Assembly (NCBI GenBank): GCA_030847615.1
Contig: JAUMIR010000004.1
Location: 75,361,001-75,425,000, forward strand
Reading direction: 5' to 3'
Source: Gambelia wislizenii
Taxonomy: Eukaryota > Chordata > Lepidosauria > Squamata > Crotaphytidae
DNA: 64,000 nucleotides
In this document: positions 23,346 through 33,151 of the stretch, piece by piece
Position numbering within the stretch: the stretch's first letter is position 1
Layout: each line of letters starts with the position of its first letter
The notes under the pieces: generated by a model
Told to the model about the DNA's origin: nothing
Databases searched by the model: none
Seen by the model: only the letters and a program-made list of their open reading frames with translations
Translations under genes and position numbers: made by a program

Positions 23346-24450
23346 CAGGTTCACCAAAGTCCTCATAATGGAAACCATGGCACTCATCCAACAAGTATTT
23401 CCAGAGGACATCACTGCCTTGTTCAAACATTGCCTCACCACAAGTTACTTCCAGTGGGATAGCGAATTCTATGAACAGATAGATGGGCAGCCCTCTGAGC
23501 CCCGTGATAACAAACTTTGACATGGAACATTTTGAAAAGCAAGCCCTGGAAACAGCAACAAAAAAGCCCACAACATGGTTCCAATATGTGGATGACACTT
23601 TCACCATTTGGAGCCACAAAGAAGATTTGGTCTCACTTCTGTACCACCTGAAGAGCATCCACCCAAATATCTAATTCACGATGGAAAAAGAAAAGGGGGA
23701 ACACTGCCATTCTTGGATGTCCTAGTCATCTGGAAACCAAACCAATGGTTAGGCCACAGAAAACCCCCACAGACATGGACGGATACCTACACGAGAACTC
23801 CAATCATCACCCAGGACACACACAAAAAAGAAGCACAATAAAAACATTGGTAGACTGCGCAAAAAGGATCTACGAACCCCACTACCTGGAGGACGAACTG
23901 AAGTACCTAAAATGGACCCTACAGGCTAATGGTTACTCCAGATCAGACATAACAAGAACAGCCAGACCCAGAAAAAACCCACAGGAATGAAGGAAAACAG
24001 CCACCCAAAGGGAAGGTATTTTTACTATACATCAAAGGAGTCACAGACAGAATAGGGAAACTGATGAGGAAACACGACCTCCAAACAATCTACAGACCAA
24101 CCAAGAAAATCCAAGAAATGCTACGTTCAGCGAAGGACAAAAGAGGCCCTTTCACAACTGCAGGAGTTTACTGCATACCATGCAGCTGTGGACAAGTTTA
24201 CATAGGGACCACTAAATGCAGTGTGCAAACCCAAACTGAGGAACATGAGAGACACTGCAGACTGGGCCAGCCATTAAAATTAGCAGTAGCAGAACATGTG
24301 ATAAACCAACCTGGACACAAAATGTTAAAACACCAAAATTCTGGACCAGGCCAACAAGTATCATGTCAGAATGCACAGAGAAGCTATTGAAATCCACAAA
24401 CACCTGGACAACTTCAATAGGAAGAAGAAACCCTAAAAGTAAACAAAATC
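23346..24450 (+). pseudogene. PLE reverse transcriptase (3' part) plus GIY-YIG endonuclease (plus-strand copy)
   Basis: The translation, spread over three frames, starts within the RT (FPEDITALFKHCLTTSYFQW). It continues through MGSPLSPVITNF and the catalytic FQYVDDTFTIW (near 23580-23612), then GGTLPFLDVLV, the linker YLEDELKYLKWTLQANGYSR and the GIY-YIG domain AGVYCIPCSCGQVYIGTT (24160-24210). It stops at the same C-terminal region as the minus copy. There are several frameshifts and a stop after IHPNI. It is longer than its partner by the RT segment but still lacks the N-terminal part of the PLE protein. Confidence 0.85.
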
Positions 24451-25129
24451 TGGCTGCCAGTCCTAAAAACCACTAAAATCAGAACTCAACACTTGCAAAT
24501 GAACTCCACTCAGGGACAGGGGGATTTCCAGCAGATAATGGGCCATTAACCAACCATTAGCCAAACAAACGCTAATCCTCCTTGCATATCCTCCCACCCT
24601 AGGAACTAGCCATTCCAATACACAAATTGACATAACCTCCCCAATAGGAGTTCACAGTTTATAACACCCCCCACTCCTACCCAATCATTCTCTGAAGATG
24701 CCAGCCACAGATGCAGGCAAAACATCAGAAATAAGCTCTTCCAGAACATGGCCTCAGAGCCCCGGAAAAAAAACCAAGGAAAATCTATGGATGCTGGCCG
24801 TGAAAGCCTTCGACTTCAAATCAGACAAATCTGTGTTTTGAGCAAGTTAAGCCTGAACTGTTCTTAGAAGCCAAAATCACTAAACTGAGGCCATCATACT
24901 TTGGCCATATCATGAGAGGAAATGGCTGAAAAGACGAAAATACTTTGTAAAGAGAACAAGACTGCATTACATGTGGATAGACTCATCAAGGGGTCATGGC
25001 TCTGAGTCTGCAAGACATGAGCAAGGCTGTTGATGACAGGAGGCCTTTAATTTGTAGGGTTGCCAGAAGTTGAAGCCAACTTGATGGCAATTAACAACAA
25101 ATTCCAAAAGCAAAGAGTTAAGCTAGAGG

Positions 25130-25250
25130 TTTTCCAGAAGTGTGGGGAGGGCTTCCTTCAGTCTGGGTTGGCTCCTCCCTCACACAATATAGGCAGCGCT
25201 AATTAACCAATTAGAACAAAGACCACCACTTTGAGGAGGAGGACAGCCCC
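25130..25250. repeat. DIRS-2 left inverted terminal repeat
   Basis: The segment from TTTCCAGAAGTGTGGGGAGG through CCACTTTGAGGAGGAGGACAG is repeated as reverse complement in the right repeat, where GACTGTCCTCCTCCTCAAGG appears near 28187, before the PLE insertion. Confidence 0.75.
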
Positions 25251-25279
25251 AGCCTTCTCAGTTCTCTCCTGCCTCTCAT

Positions 25280-27033
25280 GCTGTATGGTTCTGGGCTTTG
25301 GAGCTCCAATAAATTTTGTTTACTGCACCTTGAAGAGAATGATTGCCAGATCTAAACTGACTGATACCCACTGCTCCGACCTCTCCTTGGATGAGGGCTC
25401 GGGGCTTGGAGACAAGTTGTCACTCTCTGGAGGGAAAGTGGATCGGGACCTCTCAGACCTCCCTGTAGGCACTGAGGTAGAGTCTGTGATGGTTGCTATG
25501 GTGATGGGTGTGTGTGATGGGGACCTGGTCTCTGGGTCAGACCACACAGCCCTGGTGGTGGATGGTGCAACGGCCATTGTGGCTGGGGGCAGCCTGGACA
25601 GGGGGGATGTCCAGGCCCCCCTGCACCCTTGGTGATAAATGGCTGCAAGTTCCCACTGCAGCTGGCCGACTGGATCGTACTCATTGCACGCCAGGCTGTG
25701 GCTGGAGCTGGAGCTGGAGCTGGCGGGGAGGAGGAAGAAAAAGAGGCTATGGCCCCATTGGATTCCTTGACCCAGGCCTCATCTTTTTCACGTCCTTTTG
25801 CAAGGAGCAGAGCCTCAACCCACCGCGCTTCACTGGCAGCAGGCAAGGCTCTAAAGCACCATTTTTCTGACGTGTATGCTGTTCCTGCAAAAAAGAAGCC
25901 TTGTGGCTCTTCGCGAGCTGGTAATGTTAAGGAGCAAGTTGCCAGGACTGTACCTCCTGCTTCAGAGGAGGAGGGGTCTGAGTGATTGGGGGGTGCTTCT
26001 GACAGGGAGGAGGGGGAGTTGTCCTCAGAGGAGGATGAGTCCCTTCCTCAACAATTATCTCCCAGGCTTTTTGATTCCTCAATTTTTTCAGTTCTTCTTA
26101 AGAAGGTGGAGAAGTCACTGGGTCTTCAGGCTGCGCCCACTCTCCTGGGGGACAGTCTTGGGGGTGTTCCTGAGATTAGGACTCAGCCTAAGTTAGATCA
26201 TTCTGAGGTCCCTTTTCCTGATACTTTTTCTCAGTCCCTGGAAGGAGAATGGGTGTCCCCCGGGGCTTTTTGCTCTCCTCCTGCCCTGGCAAGGAAGATT
26301 TATTATCTACTCCCTGAAATTATGGAGAAACTAAAACTTCCCTCCATTGATGCCCCAGTGGCGGGTCTCATTTCTGGCTCGCTTTTCCCTCAAGATTGCA
26401 ATGACCAGTTAAAGAGCCCCGAGGACAAGAAGGTAGAGGTTTTTTGAGATGGGCTCATGAGGCATCTGCTCTGGTCATCAGGGCAGCTGCAGCCACATCC
26501 TTCTTTGCGAGAGCCATAATCTGTTGGACCAAGGACATCCTGGAGGCTCTTCCTTGGGGGGAGGCCAAAGTCAAACAGGGCCTCAATGAGAGTTCCAAGG
26601 TGGCTGCCTTTATGGCAGACGCTAGTTTGAATTCTGTGTAATTTTCCTCACATTCTCCGGCAGCTAAAGTGGCTGCGAGATGGCAACTGTGGCTAAAAAA
26701 TTGGAACACAGACACGAAGTCTAAGTCCAATTTAGCAATTTGCCCCTTTAAAGATCTAAAATTTTTAGAGACTCGTTAGATGAAGTCTTGGTGGAAACCA
26801 AAGATAAAAAGAAGACTCTTACATCCTTGCTTAAGAAGGAGAATAAGAAAGCCTTCTGGTCTCTGGCCCAGCAATTCCATAATTACAGGCCACAATATAA
26901 GCAACGGGATTACAGACCCTTTCAGTCTCGCTGGGGGAACATTAGACAAGGAAAGCCACAGGGTTCAGGATTCAGCAAGAATTCCTCTGGCCAGTCTTCA
27001 AAACAGGGGGCAAAATCCAATCAGTCTCTTTGA
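25280..27033 (+). pseudogene. DIRS-2 gag-like ORF1 remnant
   Basis: The translation is interrupted by frameshifts and stops (for example TGA at 25983), but it shows the layout of a DIRS ORF1. There is an acidic Ser/Glu-rich N-terminal half (EEGELSSEEDESLPQQLSPR), a helical segment (WAHEASALVIRAAAATSFFA, KVKQGLNESSKVAAFMADAS), then LDEVLVETKDKKKTLTSLL and a basic Arg/Gln/Tyr-rich C-terminus (QYKQRDYRPFQSRW). In the family this protein is thought to package the RNA. The sequence differs clearly from the ORF1 of the younger DIRS at 56 kb, so the two belong to different subfamilies. Confidence 0.65.
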
Positions 27034-27099
27034 CTGGAGATGGGCTCCAGTGGGGCACGCCTCCTCCTGTTCACTCATCCTTGGGGGAATGCATCCTCA

Positions 27100-27445
27100 G
27101 ACTCTTGTGTGCTCAGGACAGCATTATGAGGATACACCATAGATTTTGTCAGGAGGCCTCTACTGGTCTTTATCATTCCTTCAGTTCAAGGGCCAGTCAA
27201 AAACATCCCCTTATGCTAGAGGAGATCTCCCATCTACTTCAGATTCAAGCTGTGGAACTGGTGCCCCCAAATCAGAGATTCCATGGGGTTTATTCACGCC
27301 TACTATTTCTGGTTCCCAAAAAGAACAAGGAATAGAGAGCCATTATCAGTCTTCGAGGGCTCAATTGTTGAGTGGTGAAACACAAGTTTCAAATGGAAAC
27401 CCTGTGTTCTATCCTGGAGTTTGTTCAGGAGGGGGATTTTCTGTT
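27100..27445 (+). pseudogene. DIRS-2 reverse transcriptase N-terminal fragment
   Basis: The readable parts are LMLEEISHLLQIQAVELVPP, FHGVYSRLLFLVPKKN and, after a stop at 27335, LRGLNC and KFQMETLCSILEFVQEGDF. These correspond to the DIRS RT finger region (compare IEEIETLLQKGAIKSV and FLVPKKDSGLRPILDLRGVN of the younger copy). The catalytic palm, RNase H and methyltransferase-like parts have been deleted; the reading jumps straight into recombinase sequence near 27446. Confidence 0.7.
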
Positions 27446-27960
27446 ACGCTTCATTTGGATCTTTCATTTGTTCCTAAGGTGAATTCACTTTTTCATAGGG
27501 TTCAGGATTTGATCCTGCCATTTTTTTTTTGTCCACATCCAGCTTCTCTGTTGGAGAAGGAGCGGTACAAACTAAATGTTTGGCGTGTTCTGAAGTTTTA
27601 CCAGGAAAGAACTAAGGATTTCAGGAAATCCAATAGCTTGTTTGTTTCCTTTTCTGAGGGTTCAAAGGGATGTAAAGTGTCTACTTCCACAGTGGCTCGT
27701 TGGTTGCAGTTGTGTATACAGCTAGCCTATACATATAGTTAGCTCTTTGTTCCTGGGGGGAACTTGGTGCATTCTACTTAGGAGTGCTGCTACGTCTACA
27801 GCTTTTGCTACCTCTGCTCCTTTATTGGAGATTTGCTAGGCTGCGATGTGGGCCTTTGAGTCTTCGTTTCTCAGACATTATAGAACAGATAAGTTTGCTT
27901 TTGCTGACACGTCTTTTGGTAGACAGGTGTTGCAGCAGGTGGTTAAGCACTGAGGATACA
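27446..27960 (+). pseudogene. DIRS-2 tyrosine recombinase C-terminal fragment
   Basis: VTLHLDLSFVPKVNSLFHRV aligns with VVLRPDISFLPKVVSSFHLN of the 56-kb DIRS. LNVWRVLKFYQERTKDFRKS and LFVSFSEGSKGCKVSTSTVA also align. Further on, with a 1-bp insertion, come the His-x-x-Arg block (near 27770) and AAMWAFESSFLRHYRTDKF, whose HY contains the catalytic tyrosine. The first catalytic arginine block is lost in the internal deletion. The recombinase normally inserts a circular DNA copy; this remnant is inactive. Confidence 0.75.
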
Positions 27961-27999
27961 TTTCCCATCCCTTCTGGAGACCGCTTGTGTAGGTCCTAG

Positions 28000-28095
28000 A
28001 CTGAAGGAAGCCCTCCCTACACTGCTGGAAAGTGGAACATTGGTATTCCCTGTGAAGGTTCCTTTTCAGCAGTTGTGGGGAGGGATTCCTTCCCA
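28000..28095. repeat. DIRS-2 internal complementary region
   Basis: Here GACTGAAGGAAGCCCTCCCT is complementary to the left outer end (AGGGCTTCCTTCAGTCT). It is followed directly by GAAGGTTCCTTTTCAGCAG and GTGGGGAGGGATTCCTTCC, which are complementary to the right outer end (near 28474-28525). In DIRS replication this region templates the circular junction. Confidence 0.7.
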
Positions 28096-28204
28096 CGCTT
28101 CAGGGTTTGTTTGTTTGTTTTTTGCAGATTTTAATAGTTCATTTGTGTTCATTGGTTTAGCTGGAGTTTGCTTTTTTATCAATGGGACTGTCCTCCTCCT
28201 CAAG

Positions 28205-28419
28205 GTGGTGTTTTTTGTGAAGTCGAAGGCTTACACTGCCACCATCCATAGGTTTTTTTGTGGTTTTTATCCGGGCTGTGAGGCCGTGTTCTGGAAGGGT
28301 TTATTCCTGACAATCTCTGAAGATGCCAGCCACAGATGCAGGCGAAGCATCAGGAATAAACTCTTCCATAACATGGCCTCACAGCCCGGGGGGGAAAAAA
28401 ACATGAAAAACCTGTGGTG
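28205..28419. mobile_element. Penelope-like palindromic insertion in the DIRS-2 right repeat
   Basis: The insert (28211-28413, 203 bp) consists of a minus-strand and a plus-strand copy of the PLE 3' end, joined near 28309 (TTTATTCCTGACAATCTCTG). It is flanked by GTGGTG at 28205-28210 and 28414-28419. Removing it restores the DIRS terminal repeat (AAGGTGGTGGTCTTTGTTC, compare complement of 25220-25240). Both 3' ends point outward. The repeat motif GTGGTG is simple, so the exact duplication length is less certain than at 12 kb. Confidence 0.8.
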
Positions 28420-28541
28420 GTCTTTGTTCTAATTGGTTAATTAGCTCTGCCTATATCATGCGAGGGAGGAGCCAAGCCAGAATGAAGGAATCCCTCCCCA
28501 CAACTGCTCAAAAGGAACCTTCAGGGTGAGTACCAATGTTC

Positions 28542-29547
28542 TGATATCTGCCAGAGCAGGTAATGTTAGTGAGGAGTGACCAGCAGACAAAGTGAAATCC
28601 AGCCAGCGATCAATAGACTCTGGAGAAGGTTATCCAGCAGCAGGGTCAAATGGAGCCTAAGTTCAGAAACAAAAAGGTCAGTTAGAACAGGAGCCAAGGA
28701 GATTAGGAACAGTTGACAAGATATAGATATTGTCCCCAGCAGCTCCTGCAGCCTGGAGCTGAGGCTTTTGTAGCTGAGCTGCCTGCGTTTTACCAAACGT
28801 TTATCTGTAGGCATTTAAACATAAGGTTTCTCCAGGGAGAAGGAACCTCATCTCAAAAAGTTCTTCCTTGCAGACAGTCACTTTGTCTTCTCCTTTCTTG
28901 GGCTAGGATGCCCTGCTTTATTATCTGACAGGAACATGCTTCCTGCATCTTCAGGGCATTCTATCACCCTCACCCGTTAGGATCCAAGACCTTAAAAAGT
29001 GGTCTGTTACTCAGTGCTGTCTGAATTTGAAGGTGCTAAGTTCTCCTCCAAGATTCCCTCCAGGAGGGCATGATATAAATTTGTGTAGCATTTCAAATAT
29101 GAGTGTTCCCTTTAGAAAAAGTTGTTGTCACATAGTATTCTAAATTAAAACTTATTAGGACATTGTATGTTATTGCTGGGTTTAAGAACAGGAGTACTGT
29201 ACATACCATAATGCTGCATTACCTACAAAGAAATGTGTTCATTGGCAGTCATGTGTTGATATCCTGTAGATCATGTTGGCTCTGCTCTGATATGCATAGA
29301 TGCATTGTATTGTCTATAATAGATACACACAATAAATGAAGGAAAAGGTTTCCACTCATAATTTTTGCATTAATAAGCAGTGAAGGATGCAACACTCTTT
29401 CATTTTAAACATTTTTAAAAGAAGCCCATATAATTGTTAATGATTTTACTTTTTATCTTCTCTTATGCCAATAACCATTTATGAAGAAGTAATTTATCAG
29501 TCACCTAGCCACTTGGTAAAGTAATAGTGTCTATTGACCTCTATTGA
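28542..29547. other. Non-coding DNA
   Basis: No recognised gene or element. Confidence 0.45.
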
Positions 29548-29888
29548 AAGGTGATATGATAGCTATCTTTAAATATTTGAAGGGATGTCATATAGAAGAA
29601 TGAGCAAGCTTGTTTACTGCTAGTCCAGAGACTAGGATGTGAACCAATGGATTCAAGTTTCAAGAAAAAAGATTCTACCTAAACATTAGGAAGATCTTCC
29701 TGCCACTAAGAGTTTTTCAACAGTGGAATAGACTGCCTTGGTAGGTGGTGGACTCTTCTTCTTTGGTGGTCTTTAAACAGTGATTGGATGGCCATCTTCT
29801 GGGAGTGCTTTAAGTTGTGCATTCCCAAATAGCAGTGGGTTGGACTAGATGGACCTTGCAGTCCTGTCCAGTTCTATGATTCTATGAC
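29548..29888 (+). mobile_element. CR1 LINE 3' fragment, diverged
   Basis: It matches the last part of CR1 ORF2 and the 3' UTR: GGTGATATGATAGCTATCTT, TTGAAGGGATGTCATATAGA, CTAAACATTAGGAAG, GTGGAATAGACTGCCTTGG, GGTTGGACTAGATGGACC and the terminal TTCTATGATTCTATGA. It diverges much more from the two other CR1 copies than they do from each other, so it is an older insertion. Confidence 0.85.
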
Positions 29889-30566
29889 CTACCTACCAAA
29901 TAATAAAGAGAATTCCCTTTGCTTCCCTAGATTTCTGTTCAGCTTCAAATATATAATAAATCTTTCCTACCAGTTGGCAACCTAAGGGCTCTGCCAGATT
30001 GGTCTAAGGAAGTGTGAGTTCTCAGGATATAGGTTCTTAGGTTTTGCTGGGTTACGCTGGTTTTGGTCACTTCCTCATCCACTTGTTCCATAGCTTTTGG
30101 GGGCTCTTTGTAGTGATCTATCAAATCAGCACTAGAGCTTTTCCAAAGGTTTTCTTTAATGGGTGTGGTTTGCTGAGATGATTCTATGGTTTGAAGGACA
30201 AATTTTCTCTTTTCATTAAAAAAAGTTATAGAATTATAGTGCAAAGTGCAATTTTACTGATGTACCTTAGCCCTGTAATTCAATTAAAAAAAAAAAAACA
30301 AGGGAGGAGAGAAGAGGGGAATGTATTGTTCTGATATATCTCAGAAATAAAAAGGAAACCCATAAAATGTTGCAGCTGGTGCTGGGAATTGCTGGGAAAT
30401 AGAAACGCTATTTGGTGGTGGTGGAAGATTTAAAAAAGAACTGGAGTAACAAACATTACAGCCTTCCGACACGTTTGCCTTGCCTTCTCTGGAGGAGCTC
30501 TAAGACAAATAATATGCCAGATGATTACATAGAGTAGGTTACCATTTGGTAAATGGATGTTGGTGT
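29889..30566. other. Non-coding DNA
   Basis: No supported features beyond an A-rich run at 30286-30298. Confidence 0.45.
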
Positions 30567-31720
30567 TACTATAGCAGTAGTTCTCCTTTTTTGGATCACA
30601 GACCTCTTTGAGAATCAGATGAAAGCTATGGAAATCTTTCCTAGAAATTTTCCTAGAAAAATACAAATAAACATACATATACCACTATTTGCATACAATT
30701 AATTATATTGTTATGGAAATTCATTTCTTTTTCATAGACAAGCTCTGCACAAAATAAATTACAATGAATATTTGAAAAGATTACAGTTGTCCCTTCCCAT
30801 TCGCCGGGGTTTGGTTCCAGGACCCCCCGTGAATACCCAAATCCGTGAATACTCAAGTCCCATTATATGCAATGGCAGAGCAAAATGGTGTCCCTTATAT
30901 AAGATGGCAAAATCAAGGTTTACTTTTTGGATTATTATTTTTTAAATAATATTTTCAAGCTGTGAATATTGAAATCCGTGAATGTTGAATCTGTGAATGT
31001 GGAAGGACAACTGTATTTTTCTCTTAAAATTTACTGTGAAATTATTCAAAGTAACAGGAAGGGGGAAGAAATTTTCACACAGTTCACAGACCTGGCAGGT
31101 GCCTGGCTGAAGTGATATATTCTTTTCCTGGATACATCTTCTCAGCTGGAGTATTGCCCTTCCCCACACAGGTCATTCCTAATGGGAACTTTCTTTCTAC
31201 TGTAACTCTAAGAGAAATTAGAAGACCAGGTCTAGTGAATCAGAGACCCAACTTTATTTAGGAAAGGAATGAATTTCTGTCTCCCACCCTGACAGTCCAG
31301 AATCTGAAGAGATTGGGAGCTCTCAGCCACAAACTTGGCCATTCTAATATAGATTGCCAAGTCATTACTGCAAAATGCACATGTTGGGAAAATTCCATGA
31401 AACTAACAAGTTTAATAGAGGTTTTGACTTCTAGTCATGTCCAACATCCTGTAAGGTAAATGGCCATTCCGCAGTCTCTTGGCATTGTAGGGAACCAAAT
31501 GATGACGACGATGACGATAGTTTATATAGCATCGTCAATGTACATGGCACTTACCATGTAAACCTTCACAGAGTCAGCTTGTTCTTTTGGAGAAAGACCA
31601 AGGGAATAGAAAAGCATTTTGCTAGGTTAGCCAATGCAAAGCCATATTCTTTTCCCCTTGAAGCCTCTCCATGGGCCCTATGGGTCCATGGGTCCCAAAT
31701 TAAGAACCCTTGTACTATAA
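30567..31720 (+). mobile_element. hAT-Charlie-like element with 8-bp target duplication
   Basis: The left end CAGTAGTTCTCCTTTTTT.. (30575) continues as 'cacagacctctttgagaatcagatgaaag'. The right end 'atgggtcccaaattaagaacccttg' closes at 31712. These are the inverted ends CAGNNGTTCTNAACC typical of Charlie-type hAT elements. The flanks TACTATAG (30567-30574) and TACTATAA (31713-31720) form an 8-bp duplication with one mismatch, as expected for hAT. A Tigger-like element sits inside at 30784-31013. No transposase coding sequence remains. Confidence 0.75.
30784..31013 (-). mobile_element. Tigger/pogo-like transposon (family B) nested in the hAT element
   Basis: The 230-bp element is flanked by TA on both sides. 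Its ends are CAGTTGTCCCTTCCCATTCG and GGAAGGACAACTG. The interior has GGTTCCAGGACCCCCCGTG, 'tatataagatggcaaaatc' and CAAGCTGTGAATATTG, in the opposite orientation to the 48287 and 63214 copies. Confidence 0.8.
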
Positions 31721-32114
31721 TATAACAAGTGTGTGTTCTTGCTCAGTTTGGACTATATACTGTAGAGCCAAAGCGTTATATGCAAGGTAGATTTGTTAAG
31801 TCATAGTTTTTAAAGAGTTAATAGCAGGGAGGATGACTTGGATCAGGAACATTATCCAATCAAAATTCTGCCATTCCCCCCCGCATCAAAGTTGCCCTTT
31901 CCTTATGCCTCAAGGATGCCTCCAGATGGGAATAATATCTCAGGAAATGCCAGAGTTTATTCCTGTACAAACCAGTTTTATTTTGGAGATAGTCTTTTCG
32001 TCTTGAAGTACCGGTATTTTCTGGGAGCTCTTGGCATTACCAAAGACATTTTATTCTTGCTCCTCAGGTCAATTTAAAATAACTCAGTACTTTCCAAAAA
32101 GAAACGTATTGGTA
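31721..32114. other. Non-coding DNA
   Basis: No supported features. Confidence 0.45.
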
Positions 32115-32451
32115 CATGTTGAGTCTCCCTTTATCCAAAATTCTTGGGACCATAAGTATTTTGGATTTTGGAATATTTAGATATGGGAATACTTACATAT
32201 ACATAATGAGATCTTGGAGATGGGACCCAAATCTAAACACAAAAATAATTTATGTTTCATATACATCTTATATACATAGCCTGAAATTACATTTATACAC
32301 AATATTTTAAATAATTCTGTGCATGAAGCAAAGTTTGTGTACATTAAACCATCAGAAAGCAAAGCTGTCACTATCTCAGCCACCCATATGGGCATTTTGG
32401 ATTTTGGAATATTTTGGATTTCAGAATTCCTGATAAGGGACACTCAACCTG
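32115..32451 (+). mobile_element. Tigger/pogo-like non-autonomous transposon (family A)
   Basis: Flanked by TA. It starts CATGTTGAGTCTCCCTTTAT and ends GGGACACTCAACCTG. The interior carries ATAATGAGATCTTGGAGATG, TGGGACCCAAATCTAAACAC and GTCACTATCTCAGCCACCCA. This 337-bp copy is longer and better preserved than the one at 3237. Confidence 0.75.
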
Positions 32452-32975
32452 TACTTTCCTTTTTTGTTCCAGAACTAAAGATGGCTGCCAAGTAAATACA
32501 GCTGTTGTTTCCAGGATACAGATTCATTAGAGATCAAGTGAGAGAAAGAGGAACGTTAGTATTAAACAAAATCACCCCAATACTTAACTAGTATATTGTT
32601 GCTAAAGCTCTTTAGCTTTTTGACTATAACTCCTAAATTTAAATTAATTTAAATAATTTAAACAAAGGCTCAATGGAAATTGGTGAAAATCAGTTTCTGA
32701 AGTATTTCATGAGACTGGATGTGACATGTGATCAGTGGGAGAGAGAAGGGGAAGAACACAAGAGAGGGAGGAAAACCATCATATTTCAAGATGGGATTAA
32801 ATTTAGATCCATGAATATGCAGGTACAGTCAAAACAAAAAGAACTGGAAGCTCTTGAGGCAGTCTGGCTGAGACCTAATTTTGTCTACAGGGGAAAAAGG
32901 ACCCCTACAAATACTATACCAAGGCTAAAATAGGACCTGTGCTAGTTGATTTGTTTTTTAACAAAAGTGTAATAA
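32452..32975. other. Non-coding DNA
   Basis: A small ORF (32673-32933, 86 aa) has no recognisable domain. Confidence 0.45.
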
Positions 32976-33151
32976 AGTAGTCCCCTCTTATCCTCAGATT
33001 TGTTTCCTGCGGTTTCAGTTACTGATGGTTAACCAATACGTATTATTCCTGAAATATTACCGGTATAGGGTTCAATACTGTCTGTGGTTTCAGGCATCCA
33101 CTGTGTGTGTGTGTTTTGGAACGTATCCCTCATGGATAAGGGGGGACAACT
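32976..33151 (+). mobile_element. Tigger-like non-autonomous transposon (family C)
   Basis: It begins AGTAGTCCCCTCTTATCC, contains GCGGTTTCAGTTACTGATGG and GTCTGTGGTTTCAGGCATCC, and ends GGATAAGGGGGGACAACTTA. These phrases are typical of the 'CAGTAGTCCCCCCTTATCC' Tigger group. Confidence 0.65.

Larger units (their letters stand above)
22432..24830. mobile_element. Inverted pair of Penelope-like elements with 8-bp target duplication
   Basis: Two truncated PLE copies lie head to head with their 3' ends outward: a minus-strand copy (about 22440-23345) and a plus-strand copy (about 23346-24822). The whole block is flanked by AGACAAAT at 22432-22439 and 24823-24830, a perfect 8-bp duplication. 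Deleting it joins BovB sequence exactly. Both outer ends carry the same terminal phrases found in the small palindromic insertions at 12024 and 28211 (GATGCAGGCAAAACATCAGA, a Pu-rich stretch, 'ctatggatgctggcc', 'gaaagccttcgacttc'). The two copies were therefore almost certainly inserted in a single event. Confidence 0.85.
19925..25080 (+). pseudogene. RTE ORF (apurinic endonuclease and reverse transcriptase), broken
   Basis: Read over the insertions, the translation shows the RTE order. The endonuclease part has ISIRRQKKPISIIVIQDYAL and EAEEEELERFY, with GGWNIKIGN where the active-site GDFN block is expected. The reverse transcriptase part has VPKKGDIRVCSNHW, then GKG near the conserved Gly-rich block, and FANDTIVLAE in place of the catalytic F/YADD; the second Asp is preserved but the first is Asn. 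The C-terminal part has MYSCESWRVKKLDRRKINSF before the LTR and ITKLRPSYFGHIMRG after the PLE pair. Numerous stops and frameshifts make it a dead copy. It is older than the SINE, LTR and PLE insertions that lie inside it. Confidence 0.8.
19925..25092 (+). mobile_element. BovB/RTE LINE, decayed and split by three later insertions
   Basis: The fragments read in order along one element: endonuclease (about 19925-20287), linker and reverse transcriptase (about 20487-21950), a short piece (22380-22439) and the C-terminal domain plus 3' end (24823-25092). Between them lie a Sauria SINE, a solo LTR and an inverted PLE pair, each of which interrupts the line of homology and leaves it in register on the other side. 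The 3' end GTTGAAGCCAACTTGATGGC followed by AACAACAA is the RTE-type tail that the local SINEs imitate. No intact protein remains. Confidence 0.8.
25130..28541 (+). mobile_element. DIRS-type tyrosine recombinase retrotransposon, old deleted copy (DIRS-2)
   Basis: The left terminal repeat (about 25130-25250) is inverted relative to the right one (about 28188-28541). Shared phrases include GGCTCCTCCCTC and CTAATTAACCAATTAGAACA. An internal complementary region (about 28000-28095) contains complements of both outer ends next to each other. This architecture is specific to DIRS elements. Coding DNA is gag-like, then the beginning of the RT, then directly the end of the tyrosine recombinase. A PLE palindrome (28211-28413) has landed in the right terminal repeat. 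Confidence 0.8.
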
